Shown here piece after piece: positions 54,487 through 64,000 of a DNA stretch of 64,000 bases. Positions within the stretch are counted from its first letter, which is position 1; every line of letters begins with the position of its first letter. The notes under the pieces are model-generated. The model worked only from the letters and a program-made list of their open reading frames with translations, was not told the origin of the DNA and ran no database searches. Made by a program: the position numbers and the translations under genes. This DNA is from Pseudomonas putida (GTDB lineage: Bacteria; Pseudomonadota; Gammaproteobacteria; Pseudomonadales; Pseudomonadaceae). Where the stretch lies: positions 4,216,001-4,280,000 of the forward strand of contig NZ_CP026115.2 of the NCBI RefSeq assembly GCF_009883635.2, given 5' to 3'.

Positions 54487-55301
54487 TGCACAGCTGGATC
54501 GACGGCCAGCCCGCGACTGCGATCAATTTGCAGAACCGCGGCCTGGCCTACGGCGATGGCCTGTTCGAGACCATCGCCGTGCGGGGTGGCCGGCCCAGTC
54601 TGCTGGACGGCCACCTGGCTCGCCTGGCGCTGGGTTGCCAGCGGCTGATGATCAACGCCGACCTGGCGCTGGTGCGTGATGAAATCCTGCGCTTCGCCAG
54701 TCAGCTGGGCGACGGTGTCGCCAAGCTGGTCCTCACCCGTGGCGACAGCCAACGTGGCTACGCACCGGTTGCCGGCGTTGCGCCGCGCCGGATCCTCCAG
54801 GGCAGCCCGCTGCCCAGCTATCCTGTCGAACATGCCGAGCACGGCGTGCGGCTGTTCCCCTGCCAGACCCGGCTTGGGGAGCAACCGTTACTGGCCGGTC
54901 TCAAACACCTCAATCGCCTGGAGCAGGTGCTGGCCCGTGCCGAATGGCAGGACAGCGAACATGCCGAGGGCCTGATGCGTGACGGGCAGGGCAGGGTGAT
55001 CGAAGGCGTATACAGCAATCTGTTCCTGGTGCGCGATGGCGTGCTGCTCACGGCTGACCTCAGCCGTTGCGGCGTAGCTGGCGTGATGCGCGGTGCCCTG
55101 CTGGAGCAGGCGCAACGGCTGGGCATCGCGGTAAAGGTGCGTGATATCGCATTCGACGAACTGCAACAGGCGGATGAAGTGTTCGTCTGCAACAGTGTCT
55201 ACGGTGTCTGGCCCGTGCGTGGAATTGCCGCGCTGAACTGGTCGCCGGGCCCGCTCACCCGTAAACTGCAGGCCGTTGCCCGTACGTTACTGGATACCTG
55301 A
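54486..55301 (+). CDS. pabC: Aminodeoxychorismate lyase
   Basis: PLP enzyme of folate synthesis that releases pyruvate to give p-aminobenzoate. NRGLAYGDGLFETI is the family's opening motif. The PLP lysine is in LKHLNRLEQV and SNLFLVRDG is the cofactor-binding segment. Fold-type IV, 271 residues. Coupled to fabF. Confidence 0.95.
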   Translation: MHSWIDGQPATAINLQNRGLAYGDGLFETIAVRGGRPSLLDGHLARLALGCQRLMINADLALVRDEILRFASQLGDGVAKLVLTRGDSQRGYAPVAGVAPRRILQGSPLPSYPVEHAEHGVRLFPCQTRLGEQPLLAGLKHLNRLEQVLARAEWQDSEHAEGLMRDGQGRVIEGVYSNLFLVRDGVLLTADLSRCGVAGVMRGALLEQAQRLGIAVKVRDIAFDELQQADEVFVCNSVYGVWPVRGIAALNWSPGPLTRKLQAVARTLLDT

Positions 55302-55305
55302 ATTC

Positions 55306-56433
55306 GTGAGACGCAAATTCCTGCTGCTGCTGGAAATGGGCTTGATCCTCGCCGGCCTGGCCCTGGGCTGGTCGGCCTGGAAGATCAACTCGGTGCTGGA
55401 GCAGCCCCTGCACGTGGCCGAAGAGCGCCTGCTCGACGTGCCCAACGGCACCAACCCCAACCGCATGTTCTATCGCATGCAGGCCGACGGCTTGCTCGAC
55501 GACGCTGTCTGGCTGCGCCTGTACTGGCGCTTCAACATGGCCGGCACACAGTTGCATACCGGCGAGTATCGCCTCACCCCGGGCATGACCGTGGAAGATC
55601 TGTTCGACGTCTGGCGCCGTGGCGATGTGGTGCAGTACAACCTGACCCTGGTCGAAGGCTGGACCTTCCGCCAGGTGCGTTCGGCGGTGGCCAAGCATGA
55701 AAAGCTCAAGCACACCCTGGATGGCCTTTCCGACTCTGAAGTGATGGACAAGCTCGGCCACACCGGCGTGTTCCCTGAAGGCCGCTTCTTCCCTGATACC
55801 TACCGTTTCGTGCGCGGCATGAGTGACGTCGAGCTGCTGCAGCAGGCGTACATGCGCCTGGACGAAGTGCTGGCCAAGGAATGGGCCGAGCGCACCACTG
55901 ACCTGCCTTACCGTGATCCCTACCAGGCTTTGATCATGGCCTCGCTGGTGGAGAAGGAAACCGGCATCCCCCAGGAGCGCGGGCAGATCGCTGGCGTCTT
56001 CGTGCGTCGCTTGCGCCTGGGCATGATGCTGCAGACCGACCCGACGGTGATCTATGGCATGGGTGAGCGCTACAACGGCAAGATTTCCCGCGCCGACCTG
56101 CGTGAGCCGACGCCCTACAACACCTACACCATGACTGGCCTGCCACCGACACCGATCGCCATGGTCGGGCGCGAGGCGATCCATGCTGCGCTCAACCCGT
56201 CCGATGGCACCAGCCTGTACTTCGTCGCCCGTGGCGATGGCAGCCACGTGTTCTCTGATGACCTGGACGATCACAACTCGGCGGTGCGCGAGTTTCAGCT
56301 CAAGCGTCGTGCGGATTACCGGTCCAGCCCGGGGCCACAAAGTGCACCTGAGGACGCCGCCGAGCCTGCTGAGCAGGACCCTGCCAGCGAGGCCACGCCG
56401 GCCGACGCGCCAACGCCTGACGAACAACATTAA
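55306..56433 (+). CDS. mltG: Endolytic murein transglycosylase MltG (YceG)
   Basis: Inner-membrane lytic transglycosylase that ends glycan strands. One N-terminal helix (FLLLLEMGLILAGLALGWSAW) precedes a LysM-like region. The catalytic glutamate is in LIMASLVEKETG, and LGMMLQTDPTVIYG and PYNTYTMTGLPPTPI are signatures. The C-terminal 50 residues are Pro/Ala/Glu-rich. The GTG at 55306 gives a basic MRRK start, four bases beyond pabC; the frame also stays open upstream inside pabC. Confidence 0.94.
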   Translation: MRRKFLLLLEMGLILAGLALGWSAWKINSVLEQPLHVAEERLLDVPNGTNPNRMFYRMQADGLLDDAVWLRLYWRFNMAGTQLHTGEYRLTPGMTVEDLFDVWRRGDVVQYNLTLVEGWTFRQVRSAVAKHEKLKHTLDGLSDSEVMDKLGHTGVFPEGRFFPDTYRFVRGMSDVELLQQAYMRLDEVLAKEWAERTTDLPYRDPYQALIMASLVEKETGIPQERGQIAGVFVRRLRLGMMLQTDPTVIYGMGERYNGKISRADLREPTPYNTYTMTGLPPTPIAMVGREAIHAALNPSDGTSLYFVARGDGSHVFSDDLDDHNSAVREFQLKRRADYRSSPGPQSAPEDAAEPAEQDPASEATPADAPTPDEQH

Positions 56434-58054
<1,621 letters not shown>

Positions 58055-58084
58055 TTTTCCATCTTTTCATGTGTGCCGCCTGCC

Positions 58085-58867
58085 ATGCTCGTAGATTCCC
58101 ATTGCCATCTCGACCGTCTTGACCTGAGCGCCCACCAGGGCTCCCTCGATGCTGCCCTGCAGGCGGCGCGTGAGCGCGGGGTCGGGCATTTCCTGTGCAT
58201 TGGCGTCAGTGCCGAAAATGCCGGGGCGGTGAAGGCGCTGAGCGAGCAGTACGCCGATGTCGACTGTTCGGTGGGGGTGCACCCGCTGGACCTGGCGCCG
58301 GGCGAGACACCGGCGCTGGAATGGCTGTTGCGCGAGCTGTCGCATCCGCATGTGGTGGCGATTGGCGAAACCGGGCTGGACTATCACTACGAACCGGAAG
58401 CTGCCGAGTTGCAGCAGGCATCGTTCCGCCTGCATCTGGAGGCCTCGCGTCAGACTGGCAAGCCGGTGATCGTGCATACCCGTGCGGCGCGGGCCGATAC
58501 CTTGGCGCTACTGCGGGAAGCGAATCTGCCTCAGGCGGGTGTGCTGCATTGCTTCACCGAAGACTGGGATATGGCCAGGGCGGCGCTGGACCTGGGCTAT
58601 TACATCTCGTTGTCTGGCATTGTCACCTTCCGCAATGCTGATGCCCTGCGCGAGGTGGCGCGGCAGGTGCCGGTCGACCGCCTGTTGGTAGAAACCGATT
58701 CGCCGTACCTGGCACCGATCCCGCATCGTGGCAAGCCTAACCTGCCGCAGTATGTGCGGGAGGTGGCGGAGTATGTGGCATCGTTGCGTGGGGTCAGCTA
58801 CGAGCAACTGGCCGAGCAGACCACCTCCAACTTCAAGCGCCTGTTCCCGCTGGCGCGAGTAGTCTGA
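58085..58867 (+). CDS. tatD: TatD-family metal-dependent DNase, 260 aa
   Basis: TIM-barrel metallohydrolase. Metal ligands are seen in LVDSHCHLD, the GETGLDYHY glutamate, VIHTRAA, LHCFTED and VETDSPYLAP. The start at 58085 is the first methionine before the HxH motif. In P. aeruginosa a gene of this family follows holB and pilZ. Confidence 0.95.
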   Translation: MLVDSHCHLDRLDLSAHQGSLDAALQAARERGVGHFLCIGVSAENAGAVKALSEQYADVDCSVGVHPLDLAPGETPALEWLLRELSHPHVVAIGETGLDYHYEPEAAELQQASFRLHLEASRQTGKPVIVHTRAARADTLALLREANLPQAGVLHCFTEDWDMARAALDLGYYISLSGIVTFRNADALREVARQVPVDRLLVETDSPYLAPIPHRGKPNLPQYVREVAEYVASLRGVSYEQLAEQTTSNFKRLFPLARVV

Positions 58868-58882
58868 ATCCAGTCCAGTTGC

Positions 58883-58922
58883 TTTTGCTCTGCTTTTGCT
58901 CTGCTTTTGCTCTGCTTTTTGC
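58883..58922. repeat. 11-bp microsatellite next to tatD
   Basis: TTTTGCTCTGC is repeated three times in tandem, followed by TTTTTGC. It abuts the left arm of the long inverted repeat. Confidence 0.9.
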
Positions 58923-59203
58923 TTCTAAGCGCGCGGTAGTCCAGGCGACGCTGAGTGCGACTTCAGGAGGCCGAACGCAGGCGTCTGGAGGGCCAGGGTG
59001 CGTAGCACCCCTTCGGCGTAGCCGAAGGCGCGAGATGTAGACTTGCGCAGCAAGTCGTAGGCCGCGCGGGCCCGGAAGGCGCCGGAGTGAGGGGACCCCG
59101 GAGCGCAGCGCAGGGGCCGGATGATGGGAGCCGGGGTTTTTGGTTACTTTTTGCCCAGTCAAAAAGTGACCCGCCGTAAGGGCGGAAAGGTGACTCAGCG
59201 CCA
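58919..59203. repeat. Long inverted repeat, left arm
   Basis: About 285 bp whose reverse complement recurs at 59341-59634 with only scattered mismatches. Shared segments include GGCCGGATGATGGGAGCC and GTGACCCGCCGTAAGGGCGG. This sequence is a familiar non-coding repeat of P. putida and P. fluorescens genomes that yields spurious small ORFs. Confidence 0.93.
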
Positions 59204-59247
59204 CCTTGGCAAATGAATGTTGATCTGATTCAAATGCCCATTTTTCC

Positions 59248-59297
59248 AAAAAGCCAAAAGCCAAAAGCCAAAAGCCAAAAGTCAAAAGCCAAAAGCT
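59248..59297. repeat. 7-bp AAAAGCC microsatellite in the inverted-repeat loop
   Basis: About seven tandem AAAAGCC units, one altered to AAAAGTC, inside the spacer between the two arms. Confidence 0.9.
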
Positions 59298-59340
59298 CGA
59301 CTGCGGTGGTTTTAATTCAGTCGAGTACATTCATTTGCGA

Positions 59341-59634
59341 TGGCGACGCACAGTCACCTTTCCGCCCTTACGGCGGGTCACTTTTTGTCAAACGCGACAA
59401 AAAGTAACCAAAAAACGCTGGCTCCCATCATCCGGCCCCTGCGCTGCGCTCCGGGGTCCCCTCGCTCCGGCGCCTTCCGGGCCCGCGCGGCCTACGACTT
59501 GCTGCGCAAGTCTACATCTCGCGCCTTCGGCTGCGCCGAAGGGGTGCTGCGCACCCTGGCCCTCCAGACGCCTGCGCTCGGCCTCCTGAAGTCGCATTTC
59601 GCGTTGCCTGAACTATCGCGCGCTTAGAAGCAAA
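59341..59634. repeat. Long inverted repeat, right arm
   Basis: Reverse complement of the arm at 58919-59203, with a few short indels (for example the AAAACGCTGG / CCGGGGTTTT junction). With a spacer of about 137 bp, the whole cruciform spans about 716 bp. Confidence 0.93.
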
Positions 59635-59647
59635 ATCAAAATCAAAA

Positions 59648-59730
<83 letters not shown>

Positions 59731-59750
59731 CCTGGCGGCTGGTCTTGGGC

Positions 59751-59870
59751 AAAAAAAACCCGGGTTCTGGGGGGGGAATCCGGGTTAAGACCATTAGGAG
59801 TAAAACAAAGGTACGCGGTCCCTGAGCACCTTTATCGGCGCGCCACTTGGGGGGGATGCGCCGCGCCAAC
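59751..59870 (-). ncRNA. rgsA: RgsA-like small regulatory RNA
   Basis: A roughly 120-nt non-coding gene on the minus strand. The expected transcript starts near 59870, folds into a GC hairpin (GGCGCGG...) and an AAAGGT...ACCTTT hairpin, and ends in a strong terminator with eight U. P. aeruginosa encodes RgsA (P16, PA2958.1), a stress sRNA of about 120 nt under RpoS control, beside the tatD gene; position, length and sigma-S-like promoter agree. Identification rests on synteny and architecture; no sequence comparison was run. Confidence 0.75.
59757..59786 (-). terminator. Terminator of the RgsA-like RNA
   Basis: AACCCGGGTTC and GAATCCGGGTT pair over 11 bp (one G-U) around an 8-base loop. On the minus strand the stem runs into a U8 tract (59758-59751). 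Confidence 0.92.
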
Positions 59871-59876
59871 ACTTCA

Positions 59877-59904
59877 AGTATTGGTCAGGTTTGGCACAGT
59901 GCCA
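59877..59904 (-). promoter_or_regulatory. Sigma-S-like promoter of rgsA with palindromic -35 region
   Basis: On the minus strand TGGCAC lies 16 bases before AATACT (CAATACTT, close to the sigma-S CTATACTT). TGGCAC-T-GTGCCA is a 13-bp palindrome over the -35 region (59892-59904), which could be an operator. Confidence 0.55.
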
Positions 59905-59962
59905 GTGCTTCTCTGTTCGTTTTTTAAACAGATTTGGAATACGGCCGCCGTCCCTTCCTCCC

Positions 59963-61096
59963 TCAGCGCATGGCCAGGCGCCGTACTTGCTGGACAGCTT
60001 CGTCGATTACCTGCTCACTGGTGTAGAAATGTGGCGAAAATCGTATACCTGGGCCTCTTAGTGCACAGACCGTCTGCTCCGCCAACAGACTTCGATAGGC
60101 AGCCGCAATGTCCTGCCCCTGAAGGCTGAAGGTAACGATACCCGCCCGTTTTTCAAGTGTTACGGGACTATGCAGGCATACCCCAGGAATACCGGCCAGG
60201 CCCTGAAGCAGTTGCTCCACCCGCAACTGCAATTGCCGGCCCACCTCGTCCATGCCGATTTCCTCCAGCAATGACAGGCTGGCCTCCAGGGCGCACGCGC
60301 CCAGCATGTTCGGGCTACCACTTTCAAAGCGCCTGGCGCTGCGTGCCGGCCGCCACTCGCGACGATCGAAGTCGCCCAGGCGCTCCAGCATATGCCAGCC
60401 GTAGGCATGCAGCCTAAGCTGCGGGCGCAAAGCAGCGCGGCAATAGAACAGGCCCAGGCCCTCGGGCCCGAGCATCCATTTGTGGCCGTCCGCCATGGCG
60501 AAGTCGCACTGGTAGCGCTGCACGTCGAAGGGTAGGGCGCCAATCTGTTGGATGGCATCGACGCATAACAGGACATGGCGGGCCTGGCAGCCCTCACCGA
60601 GGCGAGGCAGGTCCAGGCGCAGGCCGCTGGCGAACTGCACGGCACTCACGGCCAGCAGGCGCGTAAGCGGGCCGCAGGCCGCGAGCAGCGCTGCCTCCGG
60701 GTCTGGCCCGGCAAGGCTCACCTCGGTCACCACGACGCCGCGCTCGCGCAATGCTTCCCACACGACACGGTTGGAGGGAAACTCCTCGTCGCTGATCACC
60801 ACCTGGTCGCCGGCTTGCCAGTCGAGGCCGAACGCGACCAGTGAAAGCGCCTCGGAGGTGTTCTTTACCAGCGCTATGTCAGCCCACGAGGGGGCGTTGA
60901 CCAGGCGCGCCAGCCTTTCCCGCAGCCTGCGTTCGGTGGCCAGCCATGTCGGGTATCCGCTTGCACCCTGGCGCACGTTGTCACGGGCAAAGCGCGCCAC
61001 GGCCTCGCTGGCCCGGCGCGGCCAGGGAGCGATGGCCGCATGGTTCAGGTATCGCAGCCCTGGCGCCTGTTCGAACTCATCGTGAAACATAGACAT
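59963..61096 (-). CDS. Class-V aminotransferase (cysteine-desulfurase-like fold), 377 aa
   Basis: PLP enzyme of fold type I. LRYLNHAAIAPWP is the opening, VKNTSEALSLVA binds cofactor phosphate, VDAIQQIGALPFD includes the PLP aspartate and the substrate-loop glutamine, and the Schiff-base lysine is in MADGHKWMLGPEG. The late RFESGSPNM motif is typical of isopenicillin-N-epimerase-like enzymes. It lacks the active-site cysteine loop expected of IscS, so desulfurase activity is doubtful. Substrate unknown. Divergent from the TetR gene, 71 bp apart. Confidence 0.88.
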   Translation of the reverse strand: MSMFHDEFEQAPGLRYLNHAAIAPWPRRASEAVARFARDNVRQGASGYPTWLATERRLRERLARLVNAPSWADIALVKNTSEALSLVAFGLDWQAGDQVVISDEEFPSNRVVWEALRERGVVVTEVSLAGPDPEAALLAACGPLTRLLAVSAVQFASGLRLDLPRLGEGCQARHVLLCVDAIQQIGALPFDVQRYQCDFAMADGHKWMLGPEGLGLFYCRAALRPQLRLHAYGWHMLERLGDFDRREWRPARSARRFESGSPNMLGACALEASLSLLEEIGMDEVGRQLQLRVEQLLQGLAGIPGVCLHSPVTLEKRAGIVTFSLQGQDIAAAYRSLLAEQTVCALRGPGIRFSPHFYTSEQVIDEAVQQVRRLAMR

Positions 61097-61167
61097 GGTT
61101 GGATGATCCGTGCAATTTGCTGCAAGTTAGGCATAATAAACCGCTTCAATGTCATCCAGTCCTTCCT

Positions 61168-61803
61168 ATGCAGAAAGAACCTCGTAAGGTCCGTGAGTTT
61201 CGCCGTCGCGAACAGGAAATCCTCGATACAGCGCTGAAGCTGTTCCTCGAACAGGGTGAAGACAGCGTCACCGTCGAGATGATCGCCGACGCCGTGGGTA
61301 TCGGCAAAGGCACGATCTACAAGCACTTCAAGTCCAAGGCGGAGATCTACCTGCGCCTGATGCTCGACTATGAGCGTGACTTGAACGCGCTGTTGCACTC
61401 GGCCGATGTCGACCGCGACAAGGAGGCACTGTCGCGCGCCTACTTCGAGTTCCGCATGCGTGACCCGCAGCGCTACCGGCTGTTCGACCGCCTGGAAGAG
61501 AAGGTGGTCAAGGGCAACCAGGTGCCGGAAATGGTCGAGCAGTTGCACAGCATCCGCGCGTCCAACTTCGACCGCCTGACCCAGTTGATCAAGGGGCGCA
61601 TCAGCGAAGGCAAGCTCGAAGACGTGCCACCGTACTTCCACTACTGCGCCGCCTGGGCGTTGGTGCACGGCGCCGTGGCGCTGTACCACTCACCGTTCTG
61701 GAGCAATGTGCTGGAAGATCAGGAAGGCTTCTTCCAGTTCCTGATGGATATCGGCGTGCGCATGGGCAACAAGCGCAAGCGTGATCCGGAAGCCACCAAC
61801 TGA
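61168..61803 (+). CDS. TetR-family transcriptional regulator, 211 aa
   Basis: N-terminal helix-turn-helix: REQEILDTALKLFLEQGEDSVTVEMIADAVGIGKGTIYKHFKS is the standard TetR DNA-binding domain. The helical ligand domain has no recognised effector. The start at 61168 (MQKEPRK) was chosen; the open frame back to 61099 lies in the intergenic region. It may control itself and the divergent aminotransferase. Confidence 0.93.
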   Translation: MQKEPRKVREFRRREQEILDTALKLFLEQGEDSVTVEMIADAVGIGKGTIYKHFKSKAEIYLRLMLDYERDLNALLHSADVDRDKEALSRAYFEFRMRDPQRYRLFDRLEEKVVKGNQVPEMVEQLHSIRASNFDRLTQLIKGRISEGKLEDVPPYFHYCAAWALVHGAVALYHSPFWSNVLEDQEGFFQFLMDIGVRMGNKRKRDPEATN

Positions 61804-61910
61804 AGGCATTCGTCGTCACCGGGTGAGCCTGGCGTGAAATGGGGACTTGCAAAAACTTGAACCATGAGTCAAGTTTTGCCAGCCCCGATTCATCCATGCC
61901 GGAGTCACCC

Positions 61911-62879
61911 ATGATCGTCGATCGTCAAGGCAGGCGTTTTCGCAACCTGCGCGTCAGCCTGACGGCTGCCTGTAACTACGCCTGCACCTACTGCGTACCG
62001 GACGGCAAGCGCCTGGTCGCAGCCCAGGATGAGCTGTCGGCGGAAACCTTGGCGCGTGGGGTGGCCTATCTCATTGAAGCGGCCGGCATCGAACGTTTGC
62101 GCATCACCGGTGGCGAGCCACTGGTCAGCCCTCGGCTGGACGCCTTTCTGGCGGCGGTGGCGAAGCTCGACCTTGATGACATCACGCTGACCACCAACGG
62201 GCAACTGCTCGCCCGCAAGCTGCCGCAGCTGCAGGCGGCCGGCATTCGCCGCTTGAACGTCTCCCTCGATACCCTCGACCCTCAGGCATTCCGCCGAATC
62301 GCCCGTGGCGGTGATCTGGCCAGCGTGTTGGCCGGCATGGATCAGGCCAGCGCCATGGGCATGCGAATCAAGGTCAACATGGTGCCGATGCGCGGGCAGA
62401 ACCTCGATCAAGTGCTGCCGATGCTCGACTACTGCATGGCGCGTGGTTTCGAGTTGCGCTTCATCGAGCTGATGCGCATGGGGCACCTGGCACGGGACAA
62501 CAATGCGTTCCTGCAGCAGTTTGTCGGGCTCGATGCATTGCTCCATGTGATCGGCGGCCGCCATGGCTTCCAGCAGGTAGACGCACCGCTGGATGCCACC
62601 GCGCTGCGCTACCAGATCCCGGGTCACGGCTATTTCGGCGTCATCGCCAATGAAAGCGTGCCGTTCTGCCGAACCTGCTCGCGCCTGCGCCTGTCCTCTA
62701 CCGGCTGGCTGCACGGCTGCCTGTCTTCCGGCAATCGCCACTTTGTCGGCGACCTGCTGGAAAAACCCCGTCATCAGGCGCTGCCTGGCTTGCAGCGGCT
62801 GCTGGTAAAAGCCTTGGCAGACAAGCAGGAACTGGCGTTTTCCGGGGGTGCGACGGTGATGAAGGTGATTGGCGGCTGA
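61911..62879 (+). CDS. moaA: GTP 3',8-cyclase, radical SAM (molybdenum cofactor step 1)
   Basis: First step of molybdopterin synthesis. The SAM cluster is CNYACTYC near residue 19. ITGGEPLVSP binds SAM. The second cluster cysteines are in FCRTCSRLRLSSTGWLHGCL, the MoaA-specific C-terminal motif. The protein ends in GG, as MoaA does, needed for activity. The start at 61911 has GGAG upstream; the ATG at 61896 is an alternative. No other moa gene is near, so it may be an extra copy. Confidence 0.9.
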   Translation: MIVDRQGRRFRNLRVSLTAACNYACTYCVPDGKRLVAAQDELSAETLARGVAYLIEAAGIERLRITGGEPLVSPRLDAFLAAVAKLDLDDITLTTNGQLLARKLPQLQAAGIRRLNVSLDTLDPQAFRRIARGGDLASVLAGMDQASAMGMRIKVNMVPMRGQNLDQVLPMLDYCMARGFELRFIELMRMGHLARDNNAFLQQFVGLDALLHVIGGRHGFQQVDAPLDATALRYQIPGHGYFGVIANESVPFCRTCSRLRLSSTGWLHGCLSSGNRHFVGDLLEKPRHQALPGLQRLLVKALADKQELAFSGGATVMKVIGG

Positions 62880-62945
62880 AGCTGGCGCAAAAGCTGCATC
62901 CGCCGGCTATTCGCCGGTTTTTCGTCACCGGCCACTGGAGGAAAG

Positions 62946-63551
62946 ATGCGTAGCCTGGTCTTGCTGCTGACGCTGATGGCGTTGGGCGGTTGCATGAATG
63001 TCAGCGATATGGGCGAGGGCGTCCGTTACCACATGAGCGACGCCGGCTTGCTGGACCACAGTGATACCCGTCGTACCCTGTCGATTCGCCTGCAGCCGGA
63101 TTCGTTCATCTTCATCGGCCAGGGCGCGTTCATGCCGCCAGGCAAGGGCCCGGTGCCGAGGCAGAATGCCGTAGCCGATGAGGCATTCAAGAGTTTCGTC
63201 GAGTACTTCCCGCTGGTGCGTCGCGCCCAAGGGCCGCTGGGCCTTGAAGAAGCGATTGCCCAGGCCCGCTCGGTGGGCGCCGACTATGTGCTGTACACGC
63301 GCTTCGCCCGCACGGATGACCGTATCGGTAATGGCGACGAATGGTATGACGAGCAGGCCGTCGACCGCTTGGGTTGGGACACCGGTGTGGTGCAGATGAT
63401 GCTGATCGAGACCAACACCCGCTACCTGATCGACACCGCACGAATCAAGAGCCGCGGCGGTTTGTTGACGTTCCACGACCAGTCGCCCCAGGATTTGCTT
63501 GGCGCACCGATGCGCGAGTACGCTCGTAGCCTTCTGGGCATGAGTGAGTGA
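62946..63551 (+). CDS. DUF4823 lipoprotein, 201 aa
   Basis: Lipoprotein signal MRSLVLLLTLMALGGC, with a clear lipobox (LGGC). The residue after Cys is Met, so outer-membrane sorting is likely. The rest is a mixed alpha/beta domain (VGADYVLYTRFAR; MMLIETNTRYLIDTARI) of the DUF4823 family. GAGGAAAG precedes the ATG. Function unknown. Confidence 0.85.
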   Translation: MRSLVLLLTLMALGGCMNVSDMGEGVRYHMSDAGLLDHSDTRRTLSIRLQPDSFIFIGQGAFMPPGKGPVPRQNAVADEAFKSFVEYFPLVRRAQGPLGLEEAIAQARSVGADYVLYTRFARTDDRIGNGDEWYDEQAVDRLGWDTGVVQMMLIETNTRYLIDTARIKSRGGLLTFHDQSPQDLLGAPMREYARSLLGMSE

Positions 63552-63561
63552 GGGCAGCGTG

Positions 63562-64000
63562 ATGACGGATTCCGGCAAGGCCAACGATCTATTGGCACAG
63601 ATTCCCAAGCACAAGGGGCTGCCGCCGGTGCATCTGTGGAACCCGGATTTCTGCGGCGATATCGACATGCGTATTGCCCGCGATGGTACCTGGTACTACC
63701 TGGGTACTCCCATCGGGCGCAAACCGATGGTTCGCCTGTTCTCCACCATCATTCGCCGCGATGGCGATGATTATTTCCTGATCACCCCGGTGGAGAAGGT
63801 CGGCATCCGCGTCGATGATGCGCCATTCGTGGCTGTGACGCTTGAGGTACTGGGCAGTGGTGAGGCGCAGGTGCTGCGCTTTACCAGCAATGTCGAGGAT
63901 CAGGCCGAAGCGGGGCCGCAGAACCCGTTGCGGGTCGAAATCGATCCGGATACCCAGGAGCCGGCGCCTTATGTGCTGATGCGTAGCAATCTCGAGGCAT
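63562..64000 (+). CDS. DUF1285 protein, N-terminal 146 residues (runs off window)
   Basis: Starts ten bases beyond the lipoprotein gene, at ATG 63562 (a GTG is adjacent in frame). LWNPDFCGDIDMRIARDGTWYYLGTPIGR is typical of DUF1285 proteins, a small cytoplasmic family of unknown role. The reading frame is still open at the window end. Confidence 0.85.
   Translation, partial: MTDSGKANDLLAQIPKHKGLPPVHLWNPDFCGDIDMRIARDGTWYYLGTPIGRKPMVRLFSTIIRRDGDDYFLITPVEKVGIRVDDAPFVAVTLEVLGSGEAQVLRFTSNVEDQAEAGPQNPLRVEIDPDTQEPAPYVLMRSNLEA

Noticed and set aside
58833..59627. Small protein genes inside the long inverted repeat (58833-59330 minus, 59340-59627 plus)
   Set aside because: Both are translations of the repeat arms and are near mirror images of each other; commonly mis-annotated hypothetical proteins.

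Overview
The window reads as chromosome of a fluorescent Pseudomonas of the P. putida group. The housekeeping half follows the order known from P. putida and P. aeruginosa (comEC, exbB/exbD, lpxK, kdsB, murB, rne, rluC, sppA, yceD-rpmF-plsX-fabD-fabG-acpP-fabF-pabC-mltG-tmk-holB-tatD). The P. putida type of REP palindrome occurs twice, and an rgsA-like small RNA sits downstream of tatD. Flanking genes are GC-rich. The accessory genes at about 11.6-28.6 kb are visibly lower in GC: 13741-13800 holds 24 G/C of 60, against 43 of 60 at 39241-39300.

Region 1 (1-26.4 kb) is an accessory island inside a chaperone-usher fimbrial operon. Pilin (26394-25861) and chaperone (25800-25075) run leftward. The usher gene that should follow starts only at 261, about 24.8 kb further on. 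Between them lie two very large Rhs/YD-repeat genes on the minus strand. Their cores are almost identical, at an exact offset of 5,222 bp, but their C-terminal tips are unrelated and end in short tandem repeats. A small coupled gene precedes the first of them. Divergently there is a plus-strand set: two large proteins that look like TULIP/P47-type proteins with Ig-like tails, three Ig-like modular proteins, and an AIDA/pertactin-type autotransporter. A further member of the P47-like set lies outside the fimbrial operon at 27145-28653. I consider this Rhs + P47-like + Ig-like ensemble the best candidate for an undescribed system: either a contact-dependent or secreted toxin-like complex, or a surface-adhesion island.

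Region 2 (26.5-41.5 kb): a conserved small protein, FadE-type acyl-CoA dehydrogenase, a glutathione S-transferase, an ABC-2 exporter pair, a DUF2062 protein, ComEC, and a compact envelope operon exbB-exbD-lpxK-(Trm112-like)-kdsB-ptp-murB whose genes mostly overlap by a few bases.

Region 3 (41.6-58.9 kb): rne with a long 5' leader, divergent rluC, a HAD phosphatase, sppA, maf, then the fatty-acid/phospholipid cluster yceD to holB and tatD. The pilZ gene that P. aeruginosa carries between holB and tatD is absent. Two promoters (rluC, yceD) sit so close to their start codons that the mRNAs may be leaderless.

Region 4 (58.9-64 kb): a 0.7-kb long inverted repeat with microsatellites, rgsA, a class-V aminotransferase, a TetR regulator, a MoaA-type radical SAM enzyme, a DUF4823 lipoprotein and the start of a DUF1285 gene. 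No tRNA, rRNA, CRISPR array, transposase or integrase was seen.
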